The translations under genes and the position numbers were made by a program. Under the pieces are notes generated by a model. It was not told the DNA's origin. It did not search any database and was given only the letters and a program-made list of their open reading frames with translations. A stretch of DNA of 49,169 nt. Source: Accumulibacter sp. (lineage in GTDB: Bacteria > Pseudomonadota > Gammaproteobacteria > Burkholderiales > Rhodocyclaceae). Of the stretch, positions 6,943-16,008 are shown in pieces; the first letter of the stretch is position 1, and each line of letters begins with the position of its first letter. Where the stretch lies: positions 1 to 49,169 of the forward strand of contig JAFLDO010000036.1 in NCBI GenBank assembly GCA_017302455.1, in the 5' to 3' direction.

Positions 6943-8266
6943 TCTTCCAGCGTTGCCAGAAGGCTGGGTGTATTCGTCCCTTGAAGATTGCGCGAGAGCT
7001 AACTCAATAAGCTATGGCGTGGTTCAGCCAGGGTCACCCGTTACAGGAGGGGTGCCAATCATTCGCGTCAATAATTTCCGTGGCACCCGTATTGATCTTT
7101 CTGAAACCATGCGAGTTGCGCCTGAGATAGAGGCTAAGTACGCGCGAACCCGTTTGGCTGGTGGCGAGGTGTTACTGACTCTGGTCGGTTCTGTCGGTCA
7201 GGTAGCTGTTGTTCCCGATGCACTGAAAGGCTTCAATGTGGCTCGGGCAGTTGCGGTTATTGACCCGCTTCAACACGTAAGTGCCGAGTGGATTGCCCTT
7301 TGCCTCAGGTCGCCACTATCGCAACACCTCTTGACCAGTAGGGCGAACACGACGGTTCAAACAACAATCAATCTCAAGGATGTTCGGGCCTTACCCATTC
7401 CTATGCCACCTGCGGCAGAGCGGCAAACTATCACCAAGATGGTGTCGGCTCTCGACGACCGCATCACCCTCCTGCGCGAGACCAACGCCACGCTCGAAGC
7501 CATCGCGCAGGCGCTGTTCAAGTCGTGGTTCGTCGATTTCGACCCCGTTCGCGCCAAGCAGGAAGGCCGCGCCCCGGAAGGGATGGACGAAGCCACCGCT
7601 GCGCTGTTTCCGGATGAGTTCGAGGAATCGGAGCTGGGACTGGTGCCGAGGGGGTGGCGTAGTTGCTCCTTCATCGAAACTATCACGGTGATCGGCGGAG
7701 GAACGCCGAAGACCTCGATCAGAGAATACTGGAATGGGCATATCCCGTGGTTCTCGGTCGTGGATGCGCCTGCAGTAACCGATGTCTTTGTTATCGACAC
7801 GGTAAAGCACATCACTGAACAAGGATTGCGTAATTCATCCACGAGTTTGCTTCCCCTTGGAACTACCATTATTTCGGCCCGAGGCACGGTAGGACGACTC
7901 GCGCTTGTCGGGCGAGAAATGGCGATGAATCAATCCTGTTACGGCTTGCGAGGAAAAGCCAGTGATGATTACTTCACCTATTTCAACACCTACCGAATTG
8001 TCGAGACATTGAAGCAAAGAACTCACGGTTCGGTCTTTGACACAATCACCCGAGACACTTTGGCCGGTGTTTGCGTCGTTTATCCAAATGGTGCGTTTAT
8101 CACAGCCTTCGAGCGCACGGTGTCGCCGGTCATGGAGCGAGTCAAGGAAAACCTTAAACAAGCCCAAACCCTCGCCACCCTGCGCGACACCCTGCTCCCT
8201 CGCCTGATCTCCGGCAAGCTGCGCCTGTCGGAGGCCGAAGCCGTGCTCGAGGAAGTCGCCGCATGA
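6932..8266 (+). CDS. hsdS: Type I restriction-modification, specificity subunit
   Basis: 444 residues with the normal two-TRD layout. TRD1 (about 1-170) is followed by the conserved helical spacer ([30 protein letters not shown], then [19 protein letters not shown]), TRD2 (about 230-400), and a second conserved helix ending [19 protein letters not shown]. Each TRD recognises one half of a bipartite DNA site, and the helices set the spacing. Codon choice and A+T content in the TRDs look different from hsdM and hsdR, as expected for segments that are swapped by recombination. Overlaps hsdM (11 nt) and hsdR (4 nt, ATGA). The recognition site cannot be read from sequence. Confidence 0.95.
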   Translation: MNFDLPALPEGWVYSSLEDCARANSISYGVVQPGSPVTGGVPIIRVNNFRGTRIDLSETMRVAPEIEAKYARTRLAGGEVLLTLVGSVGQVAVVPDALKGFNVARAVAVIDPLQHVSAEWIALCLRSPLSQHLLTSRANTTVQTTINLKDVRALPIPMPPAAERQTITKMVSALDDRITLLRETNATLEAIAQALFKSWFVDFDPVRAKQEGRAPEGMDEATAALFPDEFEESELGLVPRGWRSCSFIETITVIGGGTPKTSIREYWNGHIPWFSVVDAPAVTDVFVIDTVKHITEQGLRNSSTSLLPLGTTIISARGTVGRLALVGREMAMNQSCYGLRGKASDDYFTYFNTYRIVETLKQRTHGSVFDTITRDTLAGVCVVYPNGAFITAFERTVSPVMERVKENLKQAQTLATLRDTLLPRLISGKLRLSEAEAVLEEVAA

Positions 8267-11200
8267 CCGAAGATCACCTCGAACAAGAAGCGCTCGGCTG
8301 GCTGACCGAAGTCGGCTACGACACCCTTTACGGCCCTGACATCGCCCCCGACGGCGCCAACCCGGAGCGCGCTGGCTACCAGCAGGTGCTGCTGCCGTTC
8401 CGGTTGCGCGAGGCGATTCACCGCCTGAACCCCTCCATCCCTCTCGCCGCCCGCGAGGATGCACTCAAGCAAGTGCTCGACCTCGGCATCCCGGCCTTGC
8501 TGTCGGCCAACCGCCACTTTCACAAGCTGCTGGTCGGCGGCGTACCGGTGCAATACCAGAAGGACGGCGAAACCCGGGGTGACCTGGTCCGCCTGATCGA
8601 CTGGACCAACCCCGCCAAGAACAAGTGGCTGGCGATCAACCAACACTCGATCAAGGGGCCGCACCACACCCGCCGGCCGGACATCATCCTGTTCATCAAC
8701 GGGCTGCCCCTGGTGTTGATCGAACTGAAGAACCCGGCCGACGGAAACGCGGACATCTGGCGGGCCTACGACCAGCTTCAGACCTACAAGGAACAGATTC
8801 CGGACGCCTTCCAGTACAACGAGGTGCTGATCATCTCCGACGGCAGCGAGGCACGCTTCGGATCCCTCTCGGCCAATGCCGAGCGATTCATGCAGTGGCG
8901 CACGATCGACGGGGTGGCGCTCGACCCACTCGGCGAATTCAACGAACTGGAGACGCTGGTACGCGGCCTGCTGGCTCCGGCCATCCTGCTCGACTACCTG
9001 CGCTTCTTCGTCCTCTTCGAAGATGACGGCGCATTGGTCAAGAAGATCGCCGGCTATCACCAGTTCCATGCGGTGCGCGCGGCGATCGATCAGGTGGTTA
9101 CCGCCTCGCGCCCCGGCGGTACGCACAAGGGCGGCGTCGTCTGGCATACGCAGGGCAGCGGCAAGAGCATCACGATGACCTGCTTCGCCGCCCGGGTGAT
9201 GCAGGAAGCGGTGATGGAGAACCCGACCATCGTCGTCATCACCGACCGCAACGACCTCGACGGCCAGCTGTTCGGCGTCTTCTCGCTGGCGCAGGACCTT
9301 CTGCGCGAGGAACCGGTACAAGCCAACACCCGGCAAGACCTGCGCGCCAAGCTCGGCAACCGCCCCTCGGGCGGCATCGTCTTCGCCACCATCCAGAAGT
9401 TCATGCCTGGCGAGGACGAGGACGCCTACCCGACCCTCTCCGACCGCCACAACATCGTGGTGATTGCCGACGAAGCCCACCGCACCCAGTACGGCTTCGA
9501 GGCCAGGCTCAAGACCGTCCGGGCGCCCCGGAACACGGCCGGCGACGGCGTCAACGACGCCAACGCGCGGCTCGCCGCCGAGCCCGCCGCGTCGTACCTT
9601 TCGCGCTACCAGGTCGGCTACGCCCAGCACCTGCGCGACGCCTTGCCCAATGCGACCTTCGTCGCCTTCACGGGGACCCCGGTATCGAGCGAGGACCGCG
9701 ACACGCGTGCCGTGTTCGGCGACTACATCCACGTCTACGACATGCAACAGGCGAAGGAGGATGGGGCGACCGTCGCCATCTACTTCGAGTCGCGCCTCGC
9801 AAAACTGTCGCTGAACGAGGCCGAGCTGCCGCACATCGACGACGAGGTCGATGAACTCGCCGAGGACGAGGAGGAAGGACAGCAGGCCCGGCTGAAGAGC
9901 AAGTGGGCAGCGCTCGAAAAGGTGGTCGGTGCCGAACCCCGTATCGCCAGCGTCGCCGCCGATCTGGTCGCCCACTTCGAAGAACGCAGCCAGGCCCAGA
10001 CCGGCAAGGCGATGGTCGTCGCCATGAGCCGCGAAATCTGCGTCCATCTCTACAACGAGATCACCAGGTTGCGCCCCGAGTGGCATGACGCCGATCCGGA
10101 AAAGGGGGCGATCAAGATCGTGATGACCGGCTCCGCCAGCGACAAGGCCCTGCTCCGGCCGCACATCTACAGCGCCCAGGTCAAGAAGCGCCTCGAAAAG
10201 CGCTTCAAGGATCCCGCGGATCCGCTGCGCATCGTCATCGTGCGGGACATGTGGCTGACCGGCTTCGATGCGCCCTGCGTGCATACGATGTACATCGACA
10301 AGCCGATGAAGGGCCACAACCTGATGCAGGCCATCGCCCGCGTCAATCGCGTGTTCAAGGACAAGCAGGGCGGGTTGGTGGTCGATTACATCGGCATCGC
10401 CAACGAACTCAAGAGCGCCCTCAAGGAATACACCGCCAGCCAGGGTCGCGGCCGGCCGACGGTCGATGTCGCTGAAGCGTATGCGGTGCTGGAGGAGAAA
10501 CTCGACATCCTGCGCGGGATGTTGCACGGCTTCGATTACAGCGACTTCCTGACCACCGGCCACCGGCGACTCGCCGGCGCCGCCAACCATGTGCTCGGGC
10601 AGAAGGACGGCAAGAAGCGCTTTGCGGATACCGCACTGGCGATGAGCAGGGCATTCACCCTCTGCTGCACACTGGACGCGGCCAAGGAAGTACGCGAAGA
10701 GGTCGCCTTCATGCAGGCGGTGAAGGTCATCCTGACCAAGCGCGACCTCAGTCAGCAGCGCCGTACGGATGAGCAGCGCGAACTGGCAATCCGGCAGATC
10801 ATCAATTCGGCCATCGTTTCCGAGGAAGTGGTCGATGTGTTCGACGCGGTCGGCCTCGACAAGCCGAACATCGGGATTCTCGACGACGCCTTTCTCGCCG
10901 AGGTGCGCAACCTGCCCGAGCGCAATCTTGCCGTCGAACTGCTGGAGCGCCTGCTCGAAGGGGAGATCAAGAGCCGCTTTGCCGGCAACGTGGTGCAGGC
11001 GAAGAAGTTCTCCGAGTTGCTGACCAACGTGATCAAGCGCTACCAGAACCGGGCCATCGAAACTGCGCAGGTCATCGAAGAACTGATCGAGATGGCCAAG
11101 AAGTTCCGCGCGGCGGCGAACCGGGGCGAGGCACTGGGGCTGACCGAAGACGAGGTTCGCTTCTACGATGCCTTGGCCGACAACGAATCGGCGGTACGTG

Positions 11201-11421
11201 AGCTGTCTGACGAAACCTTGAAGAAGATCGCCCACGAACTGACCGAGAGCCTGCGCCAGAACATCACCGTGGATTGGTCGGCGCGGGACAGCATCCGCGC
11301 CAGGCTTCGACTCATGGTCAAACGCATCCTCCGCAAGTACAAGTACCCCCCGGATCAGCAGGAGGCGGCAATCGAGCTGGTGCTGAAGCAGGCTGAGGTG
11401 TTGGGCGAAGAGTGGATGTGA
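8263..11421 (+). CDS. hsdR: Type I restriction-modification, restriction/translocase subunit
   Basis: 1052 residues. The N-terminal nuclease domain has RPD (138-140) ... IELK (153-156), the PD-(D/E)xK site that cuts DNA. The superfamily 2 motor follows with Walker A TQGSGKS (296-302), DEAH (403-406) and TGTP in [11 protein letters not shown]. Further motor and helical domains lead to a C-terminus that binds the M2S core. It pumps DNA past the bound complex and cuts far from the unmethylated site. Translation is coupled to hsdS through ATGA. Intact, so the host should restrict foreign DNA. Confidence 0.96.
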   Translation: MTEDHLEQEALGWLTEVGYDTLYGPDIAPDGANPERAGYQQVLLPFRLREAIHRLNPSIPLAAREDALKQVLDLGIPALLSANRHFHKLLVGGVPVQYQKDGETRGDLVRLIDWTNPAKNKWLAINQHSIKGPHHTRRPDIILFINGLPLVLIELKNPADGNADIWRAYDQLQTYKEQIPDAFQYNEVLIISDGSEARFGSLSANAERFMQWRTIDGVALDPLGEFNELETLVRGLLAPAILLDYLRFFVLFEDDGALVKKIAGYHQFHAVRAAIDQVVTASRPGGTHKGGVVWHTQGSGKSITMTCFAARVMQEAVMENPTIVVITDRNDLDGQLFGVFSLAQDLLREEPVQANTRQDLRAKLGNRPSGGIVFATIQKFMPGEDEDAYPTLSDRHNIVVIADEAHRTQYGFEARLKTVRAPRNTAGDGVNDANARLAAEPAASYLSRYQVGYAQHLRDALPNATFVAFTGTPVSSEDRDTRAVFGDYIHVYDMQQAKEDGATVAIYFESRLAKLSLNEAELPHIDDEVDELAEDEEEGQQARLKSKWAALEKVVGAEPRIASVAADLVAHFEERSQAQTGKAMVVAMSREICVHLYNEITRLRPEWHDADPEKGAIKIVMTGSASDKALLRPHIYSAQVKKRLEKRFKDPADPLRIVIVRDMWLTGFDAPCVHTMYIDKPMKGHNLMQAIARVNRVFKDKQGGLVVDYIGIANELKSALKEYTASQGRGRPTVDVAEAYAVLEEKLDILRGMLHGFDYSDFLTTGHRRLAGAANHVLGQKDGKKRFADTALAMSRAFTLCCTLDAAKEVREEVAFMQAVKVILTKRDLSQQRRTDEQRELAIRQIINSAIVSEEVVDVFDAVGLDKPNIGILDDAFLAEVRNLPERNLAVELLERLLEGEIKSRFAGNVVQAKKFSELLTNVIKRYQNRAIETAQVIEELIEMAKKFRAAANRGEALGLTEDEVRFYDALADNESAVRELSDETLKKIAHELTESLRQNITVDWSARDSIRARLRLMVKRILRKYKYPPDQQEAAIELVLKQAEVLGEEWM

Positions 11422-11645
11422 GCATTGCCGCGCTGGCGCAGTCGGAGCTGATCGGCCTGCACATGAGCCTGGGCGCCTGGATTCGGAACAACCTGGGGCT
11501 GTGGAAGGGGAACGATCGGTTGATGATGGCTGTTCGGGATGGCGATCAGCCGATGCACCCTGACGATGCATCGACGGCGATCGTCGAGGCGGTGTGGGAG
11601 AGGCTGCGGGAAATGCTGGAACTGTTTTGTCCCGACCCCGTCTGA
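11412..11645 (+). CDS. DUF6794-type small protein after hsdR
   Basis: 77 residues from a GTG at 11412 (a second GTG is at 11418), overlapping the end of hsdR. The pattern [22 protein letters not shown]...[19 protein letters not shown] is that of DUF6794-like domains (LHxxxGxxIRNxxGLWxxN, then HPDDAS). Such proteins turn up alone or near restriction and other defence genes; no activity is known to me. Overlap with hsdR means it is made with the restriction enzyme, so an accessory role is possible. Confidence 0.7.
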   Translation: MDVSIAALAQSELIGLHMSLGAWIRNNLGLWKGNDRLMMAVRDGDQPMHPDDASTAIVEAVWERLREMLELFCPDPV

Positions 11646-11870
11646 CGCATGGTGGCCTTACCAACTTGGCGACCCACACGCGGGTGAAGTGTTCAGATGT
11701 CGGTGCGAGCCTTGAACGCTATGTGCTTTGACGTCCGGACTCGCCGACTCGACGGTGGGTTCTTGTGACTTCAAGAATCGCCAATTCGGTGGGATCACCC
11801 TGTTGTCGAGGTGGAAGCGACATCACTTTTCGATCGGCGTGCCGGTCGGCTTCGAAGGAGGATCAAAGTC

Positions 11871-12197
11871 ATGAGGAATACCGCTCGCTGCGTCGGCCTG
11901 GCTGTCGGCGCTTTGATGTTTGTGTCGGTCGCAGCCCCTGTCTACGCTGGCGGGGCTAATTCGTCGGGCCCCTACGACCCTTACCCCGACAATGTTGGTG
12001 CACCGTCGGGCAACGGCAATGGGGTCGGCAATGCGTACGGAAAGCCAGCCGCCGGCACGGTTGGCAATGCTGATGCGAAAAACCCGCCTGGTCAGCTTCC
12101 TGGTCCATGGGATGCCAACAACGGGTACGAATGCGATGACAACAGCGGCATTGCCAAGGGGAACCCAGCGCACAGTGTCTGCGAGGAGCTGAAGTAG
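11871..12197 (+). CDS. Secreted Gly/Asn-rich protein of unknown function
   Basis: 108 residues with a strong AAGGAGGA ribosome binding site 8 nt before the ATG. Residues 1-26 form a classic signal peptide (RNTARC, hydrophobic core, APVYA cut). The mature part is low in hydrophobics with a SGPYDPY-type turn, a GNGNGVGNAYGKPAAG run, VGNADAKNPPGQ, and a tail GYECDDNSGIAKGNPAHSVC. The order PYDPY / GNGNG / GNAD.KNPPGQ / GYECD.N.GI..NPAH..C recurs in secreted proteins I associate mainly with actinobacteria, so transfer is likely. The two Cys of the tail may form a disulphide. No enzyme motif. Confidence 0.75.
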   Translation: MRNTARCVGLAVGALMFVSVAAPVYAGGANSSGPYDPYPDNVGAPSGNGNGVGNAYGKPAAGTVGNADAKNPPGQLPGPWDANNGYECDDNSGIAKGNPAHSVCEELK

Positions 12198-12534
12198 CAT
12201 GACTCTTGTGGACACCCTATCGCCACGCAAGTTGAGGACGTAAGGGTGTCCGGTGCGGTCCCGTCACGACGCCGTACTGCACAGTAGGACGTCGTGATAC
12301 CGGCTCATCGCAGAAGCAGCGGTGGGCAGAGTGTTCGCCGGCTGGCACATGATGGCGAACGCCCCCCCGGCTCTGCTCTGCAATACCGCCCACTGCGGAC
12401 CCGCACGGTGGGTGGTATTGCTGCACGCAGCCAGGATGCGTGTGGCGCGGTCGGCGCGGAGGCTTGTCGAATAAACGGTTCAGCTCGTGCCTTCGCTCGC
12501 ACGTTCCAACCATATTCGTCCGACGGCGCCGCGG
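12198..12534. other. Gene-free stretch with stacked palindromes
   Basis: Three inverted repeats follow each other. GGACACCCT/AGGGTGTCC spans 12210-12251 (24-nt loop) and may end the secreted-protein transcript. A 32-nt palindrome at 12265-12296 has outer arms CACGACG/CGTCGTG and inner TACTG/CAGTA. The domain V-like hairpin is at 12381-12420. No protein is readable between them; the stretch looks like debris of inserted elements. Confidence 0.5.
12381..12420 (+). repeat. Group II intron domain V-like hairpin
   Basis: CAATACCGCCCAC pairs with GTGGGTGGTATTG (one G-T pair). The central 30 or so bases match the minus-strand hairpin at 590-622 almost exactly (CCCACTGCGGACC-GCACGGTGGGTGGT, one difference). 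Domain VI does not follow, so it is at most an intron scrap. Confidence 0.45.
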
Positions 12535-13173
12535 TTAGGGAACGAGCTTCCCTAGGCCATGCTTCCCGTCCTTCAGCTTCGCGGGGCGGAAGGTCGATCG
12601 ATTGTCTCTCACCAGTCCATCGAGAATGTCGTCGGTTAGAGTCGGATCGATGCGACTGCGGATTCGGTCGTAGCTGACAAATTGATAGCCCCTCTGTCGC
12701 AAGTAGGAGAGGATCGAATTGACCCTCGGATCCTGCGGCGGGATGTCAGGCATCGCGCCGACAGCATCGAGATCCTCTTGCGAGGGTGACTCCGACTCAA
12801 GTTCACGGATGCGCTCGACAAGCAGGTTCCAAGGGAGTTGACCTGGCATAGAGAAGTCCAGATGTTGAATAGGTTCGAGGCGCGGGTGTACCTTGCACGG
12901 TTCAAGCCTCACGGGAAGGATTGTCTTGCCCTTGCCCAATCCGTAAGCCCACTCGAAGGTCACGTAAGACGAACTCGCGGAGTTTTCGCTCAATGCGACA
13001 AGGACAGCGACCGAATCGGAGATGCCGCGCTCGATTCCATCGCGCCAGTCGCTTCCGGCACGCAGTTGCCCGTGGTCTCGCCAAAGCATGATGCCCGACT
13101 CAGCGAGTTTGATACTGGCTAGCTCGGCAAAGTAGTGGTCCTTTGTCGAGTAGCTTAAGAAAATTGTCGGCAT
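12535..13173 (-). CDS. TIR-domain protein with C-terminal helical domain
   Basis: 212 residues from the ATG at 13173, which has GGAGG six nt before it. Residues 1-108 are a TIR domain: FLSYSTKD (box 1), LWRDHGQLRAGSDWRDGIERGI, then VLVALSENSASSSYVTFEWAYGLGKGKTILPVRL. E74 in TFEWAYG stands where catalytic TIR domains have the Glu that splits NAD+. Residues 150-210 look like a winged helix (ILSYLRQRGYQFVSYDRIRSRID...DDILDGLVRDN). Bacterial TIR proteins commonly act in anti-phage defence by depleting NAD+ or making signal molecules; a role here is inferred from its place with a type I R-M system on an island. Its 5' region lies on the broken integrase gene. Confidence 0.85.
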   Translation of the reverse strand: MPTIFLSYSTKDHYFAELASIKLAESGIMLWRDHGQLRAGSDWRDGIERGISDSVAVLVALSENSASSSYVTFEWAYGLGKGKTILPVRLEPCKVHPRLEPIQHLDFSMPGQLPWNLLVERIRELESESPSQEDLDAVGAMPDIPPQDPRVNSILSYLRQRGYQFVSYDRIRSRIDPTLTDDILDGLVRDNRSTFRPAKLKDGKHGLGKLVP

Positions 13174-13230
13174 CACGCACCTCCAGAAGGTCTCTTGCCA
13201 ATTCACCTGTAGAGTCGATTGGTCGCTCCG

Positions 13231-13399
13231 AAGCCGCGTCGGGATAGGTACCGAAAGGGAGCAGCTTTTCTTTGCCCTCGAAACTGTACCGGAAGCGCCA
13301 CCACTTGCCGCCGGCGGCGGTCACGATGAGGAACAACCCGAGCTTGACTGGTTTCGCGCCGGGCTTGGCGTTGCGTACTGTGGTGTCCGTGAGTGGCAT
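13231..13399 (-). pseudogene. Island integrase, N-terminal stump
   Basis: From an ATG at 13399 the frame reads PLTDTTVRNAKPGAKPVKL then GLFLIVTAAGGKWWRFRYSFEGKEKLLPFGTYPDA. This is the arm-binding DUF4102 domain of P4/CP4-57-type tyrosine integrases. Four or so residues (usual S/YDGGG) are missing after PVKL, and homology stops after about 56 residues, where the upstream region of the TIR gene takes over in the same frame. The catalytic domain is gone. Position beside tRNA-Leu and on the same strand as it is normal for such integrases, so this was the island's own. Confidence 0.85.
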
Positions 13400-13434
13400 A
13401 GCGGCCTGCGTCCGGGTTCGTTTCATCCCTTGGA

Positions 13435-13544
13435 GTTACCCCGGGGCCAAGAGGAATTACCCCAAAAGTTACCCCACCAGCAGCTGGACTTACCCCGAGA
13501 GTTACCGCAGTTTCTCGCCGGATGCTTTGGGACCATGTTACCCC
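13435..13544. promoter_or_regulatory. Cluster of six TTACCCC-type repeats (candidate arm sites)
   Basis: [ACG]TTACCCC stands at 13435, 13456, 13468, 13489 and 13537, with a variant GTTACCGC at 13501. All point the same way and lie between the integrase start and the attachment core. The 13489/13501 pair has the 12-nt spacing seen at 3618/3630. This fits arm-type binding sites of the lost integrase. Confidence 0.6.
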
Positions 13545-13563
13545 GCAATGGACAAAAGGCAAC

Positions 13564-13585
13564 AAAAAACCCGCACTTAGGCGGG
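13564..13585 (-). terminator. Intrinsic terminator downstream of tRNA-Leu
   Basis: On the minus strand CCCGC and GCGGG form a 5-bp stem with a 6-nt loop, followed by six T. It lies about 40 nt past the tRNA 3' end, just inside the island. Confidence 0.7.
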
Positions 13586-13597
13586 CTCTCTGGACTG

Positions 13598-13639
13598 CTA
13601 TGGACTACCTTGGATTGCTTTGTGGTGCCCAGGAAGGGA
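13598..13639. repeat. att repeat at the tRNA-Leu 3' end (proximal edge)
   Basis: Proximal copy of the 32-bp repeat at 3519-3550, plus nine more matching bases after a one-base difference. It covers the CCA end, acceptor strand and first T-arm bases of tRNA-Leu, plus 25 bases of downstream flank. The tRNA stays whole on this side, as is usual for tRNA-targeting islands. Confidence 0.85.
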
Positions 13640-13707
13640 ATCGAACCCCCACACCTTGCGGCGGCAGGACCTAAACCTGCTGCGTCTACCAATTTCGCCA
13701 CCTGGGC
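13623..13707 (-). tRNA. tRNA-Leu(UAG)
   Basis: 85 nt including an encoded CCA. The 5' acceptor strand GCCCAGG pairs with CCTGGGC. The D-arm has GGTAGACGC, the anticodon arm GCAGG-TTTAGGT-CCTGC gives anticodon TAG, the long variable arm of a class II tRNA follows (CCGCAAGG), and the T-arm reads GGGGGTTCGATTCCC. Discriminator A fits leucine. It is the integration target of the island at 3519-13639. Confidence 0.97.
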
Positions 13708-14311
13708 TCTGCCACCAACCAAACAGTATGCCGGACGACAGGGGCGCTCTGAACTCATCCCGGCGGCACCCGATGGCTCCCCTGCCCTCGCGCCAATACG
13801 GCATTCTACCCGGGACGGTCCCGCGCTGTCAGCTTCGCGAAGAGGGTTCCACGCCACCGGCAGGCCCAGCCTGGGCCGACACAGCGATCGGCCGACGGAT
13901 CGAGCAGGCGCCTTGCCACGTGCAGCCGGGCCTCGCGCGTCACGGTGCGGCGGGAGTGCCGTACCGCTCCCCGTCGCGGACGCGGAGGACGAAGACGAGG
14001 ATTTCTGGCATGATATGAAATTCGAGATCACCATCATTTCGGCCACACGACCGTAGCACCACGCAGCGCGCGGTTGTTGGGCTTGCAGAACGAGCCGGCT
14101 GCGCTGGATCTAATGACGGTCGAAAGGTCGAAAGCTCGGAAGGCCGTCTTCCCGCCGGAAGGGCTGCGCATGAGGGAATTGACGTGGGTCGCCCCCGGAT
14201 GCGCTTGGCGGCCACCGCTGGTGCCAGGACTGCCTGGCGAATGCCTGGAAGGAACGGGGGCTCCTGACCCGAACTCCCGGCTTCTCTCCCCCCATTACTC
14301 AGGAGCGCGAA
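13708..14311. other. Intergenic between tRNA-Leu and rfbA
   Basis: 600 bases without a recognisable gene. It must contain the leftward tRNA promoter and the rightward rfbAC promoter, but I see no clear -35/-10 pair for either. The last bases hold the AGGAG ribosome binding site of rfbA. Confidence 0.4.
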
Positions 14312-15226
14312 ATGACATCTGATCTCTTCAAGACACCGGCCGCCCATGCCCAATCCGACCGGCGTGGCATTATCCTGGCGGGAGGTTCGGGAACGCGCCT
14401 GTACCCGGCCACCCTCGCGGTGTCCAAGCAATTGCTGCCGATCTACGACAAACCCATGATCTACTACCCGCTGACAACGTTGATGCTGGCGGGGATTCGC
14501 GACTTCCTGATCATTTCGACGCCTCAGGACACGCCACGCTTCGCGCAATTGCTGGGCGATGGCCGGCGGTGGGGACTCGACATCCGCTACGCGGTCCAGC
14601 CCACGCCGGACGGCCTGGCGCAGGCGTTCATCATCGGCGCGGACTTCATCGGTAACCGACCTTCCGCCCTGGTGTTGGGCGACAACATCTTCTACGGTCA
14701 CGAGATCGCCAATGACCTGCAGTGGGCCAATGCGCGGCAGGAGGGGGCCACCGTGTTCGCCTACCGCGTCCAGGATCCACAGCGTTACGGGGTGGTCGAA
14801 TTCGACAGTACGGGACGCGCCATCAGCCTGGAAGAGAAGCCGAGCGAGCCGAAATCGCACTACGCCGTAACCGGGCTCTATTTCTACGACCAGCGCGTGG
14901 TGGACGTCGCCCGGAACCTGCGGCCCTCGCCACGCGGTGAACTCGAGATCACCGATGTCAACCGACAGTATCTGGACTGGGGCGACCTTTCTGTTTCGAT
15001 GATGGGCCGCGGCCATGCCTGGCTGGATACCGGAACCCATGAGTCACTCCTCGAGGCGAGCCTGTTCATCGAAACCATCGAGAAACGGCAGGGGCTGAAA
15101 ATCGCCTGCCCGGAGGAAATCGCTTACCACCAGGGTTACATCACGGCGAGTGAAGTCGAAGCGCTGGCCCAGCCGATGAAGAAGAACCTCTACGGGCAGT
15201 ATCTGCTGGCACTGCTCGACGAGTAG
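14312..15226 (+). CDS. rfbA: Glucose-1-phosphate thymidylyltransferase
   Basis: 304 residues. [14 protein letters not shown] is the nucleotidyltransferase signature, followed by [34 protein letters not shown] and VLGDNIFYG, all characteristic of RfbA/RmlA. The enzyme joins dTTP and glucose-1-phosphate to dTDP-glucose, the first step to dTDP-rhamnose in the cytoplasm. The ATG has AGGAG 8 nt ahead; the first 18 residues are an extra tail compared with most relatives. rfbC follows 59 nt downstream. rfbB and rfbD are not in this window, so the pathway must be completed elsewhere. Confidence 0.95.
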   Translation: MTSDLFKTPAAHAQSDRRGIILAGGSGTRLYPATLAVSKQLLPIYDKPMIYYPLTTLMLAGIRDFLIISTPQDTPRFAQLLGDGRRWGLDIRYAVQPTPDGLAQAFIIGADFIGNRPSALVLGDNIFYGHEIANDLQWANARQEGATVFAYRVQDPQRYGVVEFDSTGRAISLEEKPSEPKSHYAVTGLYFYDQRVVDVARNLRPSPRGELEITDVNRQYLDWGDLSVSMMGRGHAWLDTGTHESLLEASLFIETIEKRQGLKIACPEEIAYHQGYITASEVEALAQPMKKNLYGQYLLALLDE

Positions 15227-15285
15227 CGGCGTCGGCTGTTTTCCATGCCTGTGGATCCCCCTCCCCAACCTCTGGTGCCCTTGCC

Positions 15286-15828
15286 ATGAAACGAATTCCA
15301 ACCGACCTCCCCGATGTATGGATCGTCGAACCGAAGGTCTTCGGCGACGCCCGCGGCTTCTTCATGGAAACATGGAACCGCAGGACCTTTGCCGATCTGG
15401 GTCTGGACGTGGAGTTCGTCCAGGACAACCATTCGCGGTCCCGCCAGGGCGTACTGCGCGGACTCCACTACCAGATCCACGAACCGCAGGGCAAACTGGT
15501 CCGGGTCACCAGCGGCGAAGTGTTCGACGTGGCAGTGGATCTGCGCAGGTCGTCGCCGCATTTTGGCCGCTGGGCAGGGGTGACGCTCTCCGGCGAGAAC
15601 CAGCGCATGCTCTGGGTTCCGCCAGGCTTTGCCCATGGTTTCCTGGTGGTGTCGCCAGCAGCAGACTTTCTGTACAAGACCACCGCCTACTACGCACCGG
15701 AACATGAGCGCTGCGTCGCGTGGAACGACCCCGACATCGGCATCCGCTGGCCCCTCGATGACGAGCCTGCCCTGTCCGCCAAGGACCGTATCGGAACCCC
15801 CCTACGGCTGGCCGAAGCCTACGCCTGA
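15286..15828 (+). CDS. rfbC: dTDP-4-dehydrorhamnose 3,5-epimerase
   Basis: 180 residues, the normal RfbC/RmlC length. FGDARGFFMETWN, VQDNHSRSRQGVLRGLHYQ (H61 as the catalytic His) and the later WVPPGFAHGFLV are family landmarks of this cupin enzyme. It epimerises C3 and C5 of dTDP-4-keto-6-deoxyglucose on the way to dTDP-L-rhamnose, used in O-antigen or exopolysaccharide. Second gene after rfbA, probably on the same transcript. Confidence 0.95.
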   Translation: MKRIPTDLPDVWIVEPKVFGDARGFFMETWNRRTFADLGLDVEFVQDNHSRSRQGVLRGLHYQIHEPQGKLVRVTSGEVFDVAVDLRRSSPHFGRWAGVTLSGENQRMLWVPPGFAHGFLVVSPAADFLYKTTAYYAPEHERCVAWNDPDIGIRWPLDDEPALSAKDRIGTPLRLAEAYA

Positions 15829-16008
15829 GAACCACCACCCGGCGACCCACCTGTGCAGTCGGGTGCGGTGCAACGTGCGGCAGGCGTCGGCCAGCGCAAA
15901 CCCGTTCTCCCCGAGTCCAGGACTCGGCTGGCCCCGCCCACCCGACCACCGGCCTGCGGTCTTCAGCGCGAGTATCGCGGCAGACGACCCCACGAAATTC
16001 CGCGCGTG

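Noticed and set aside
8080-11679. A 1199-codon open frame on the minus strand opposite hsdR
   Set aside because: It is a mirror of the hsdS/hsdR reading frames caused by high GC at third positions; it has no family motifs, whereas hsdR on the plus strand has all of its own.
13435-13544. The TTACCCC repeats as a CRISPR array
   Set aside because: Repeats are only 8 nt, unevenly spaced (12 to 36 nt), and no cas gene is present; arm-type sites fit better.
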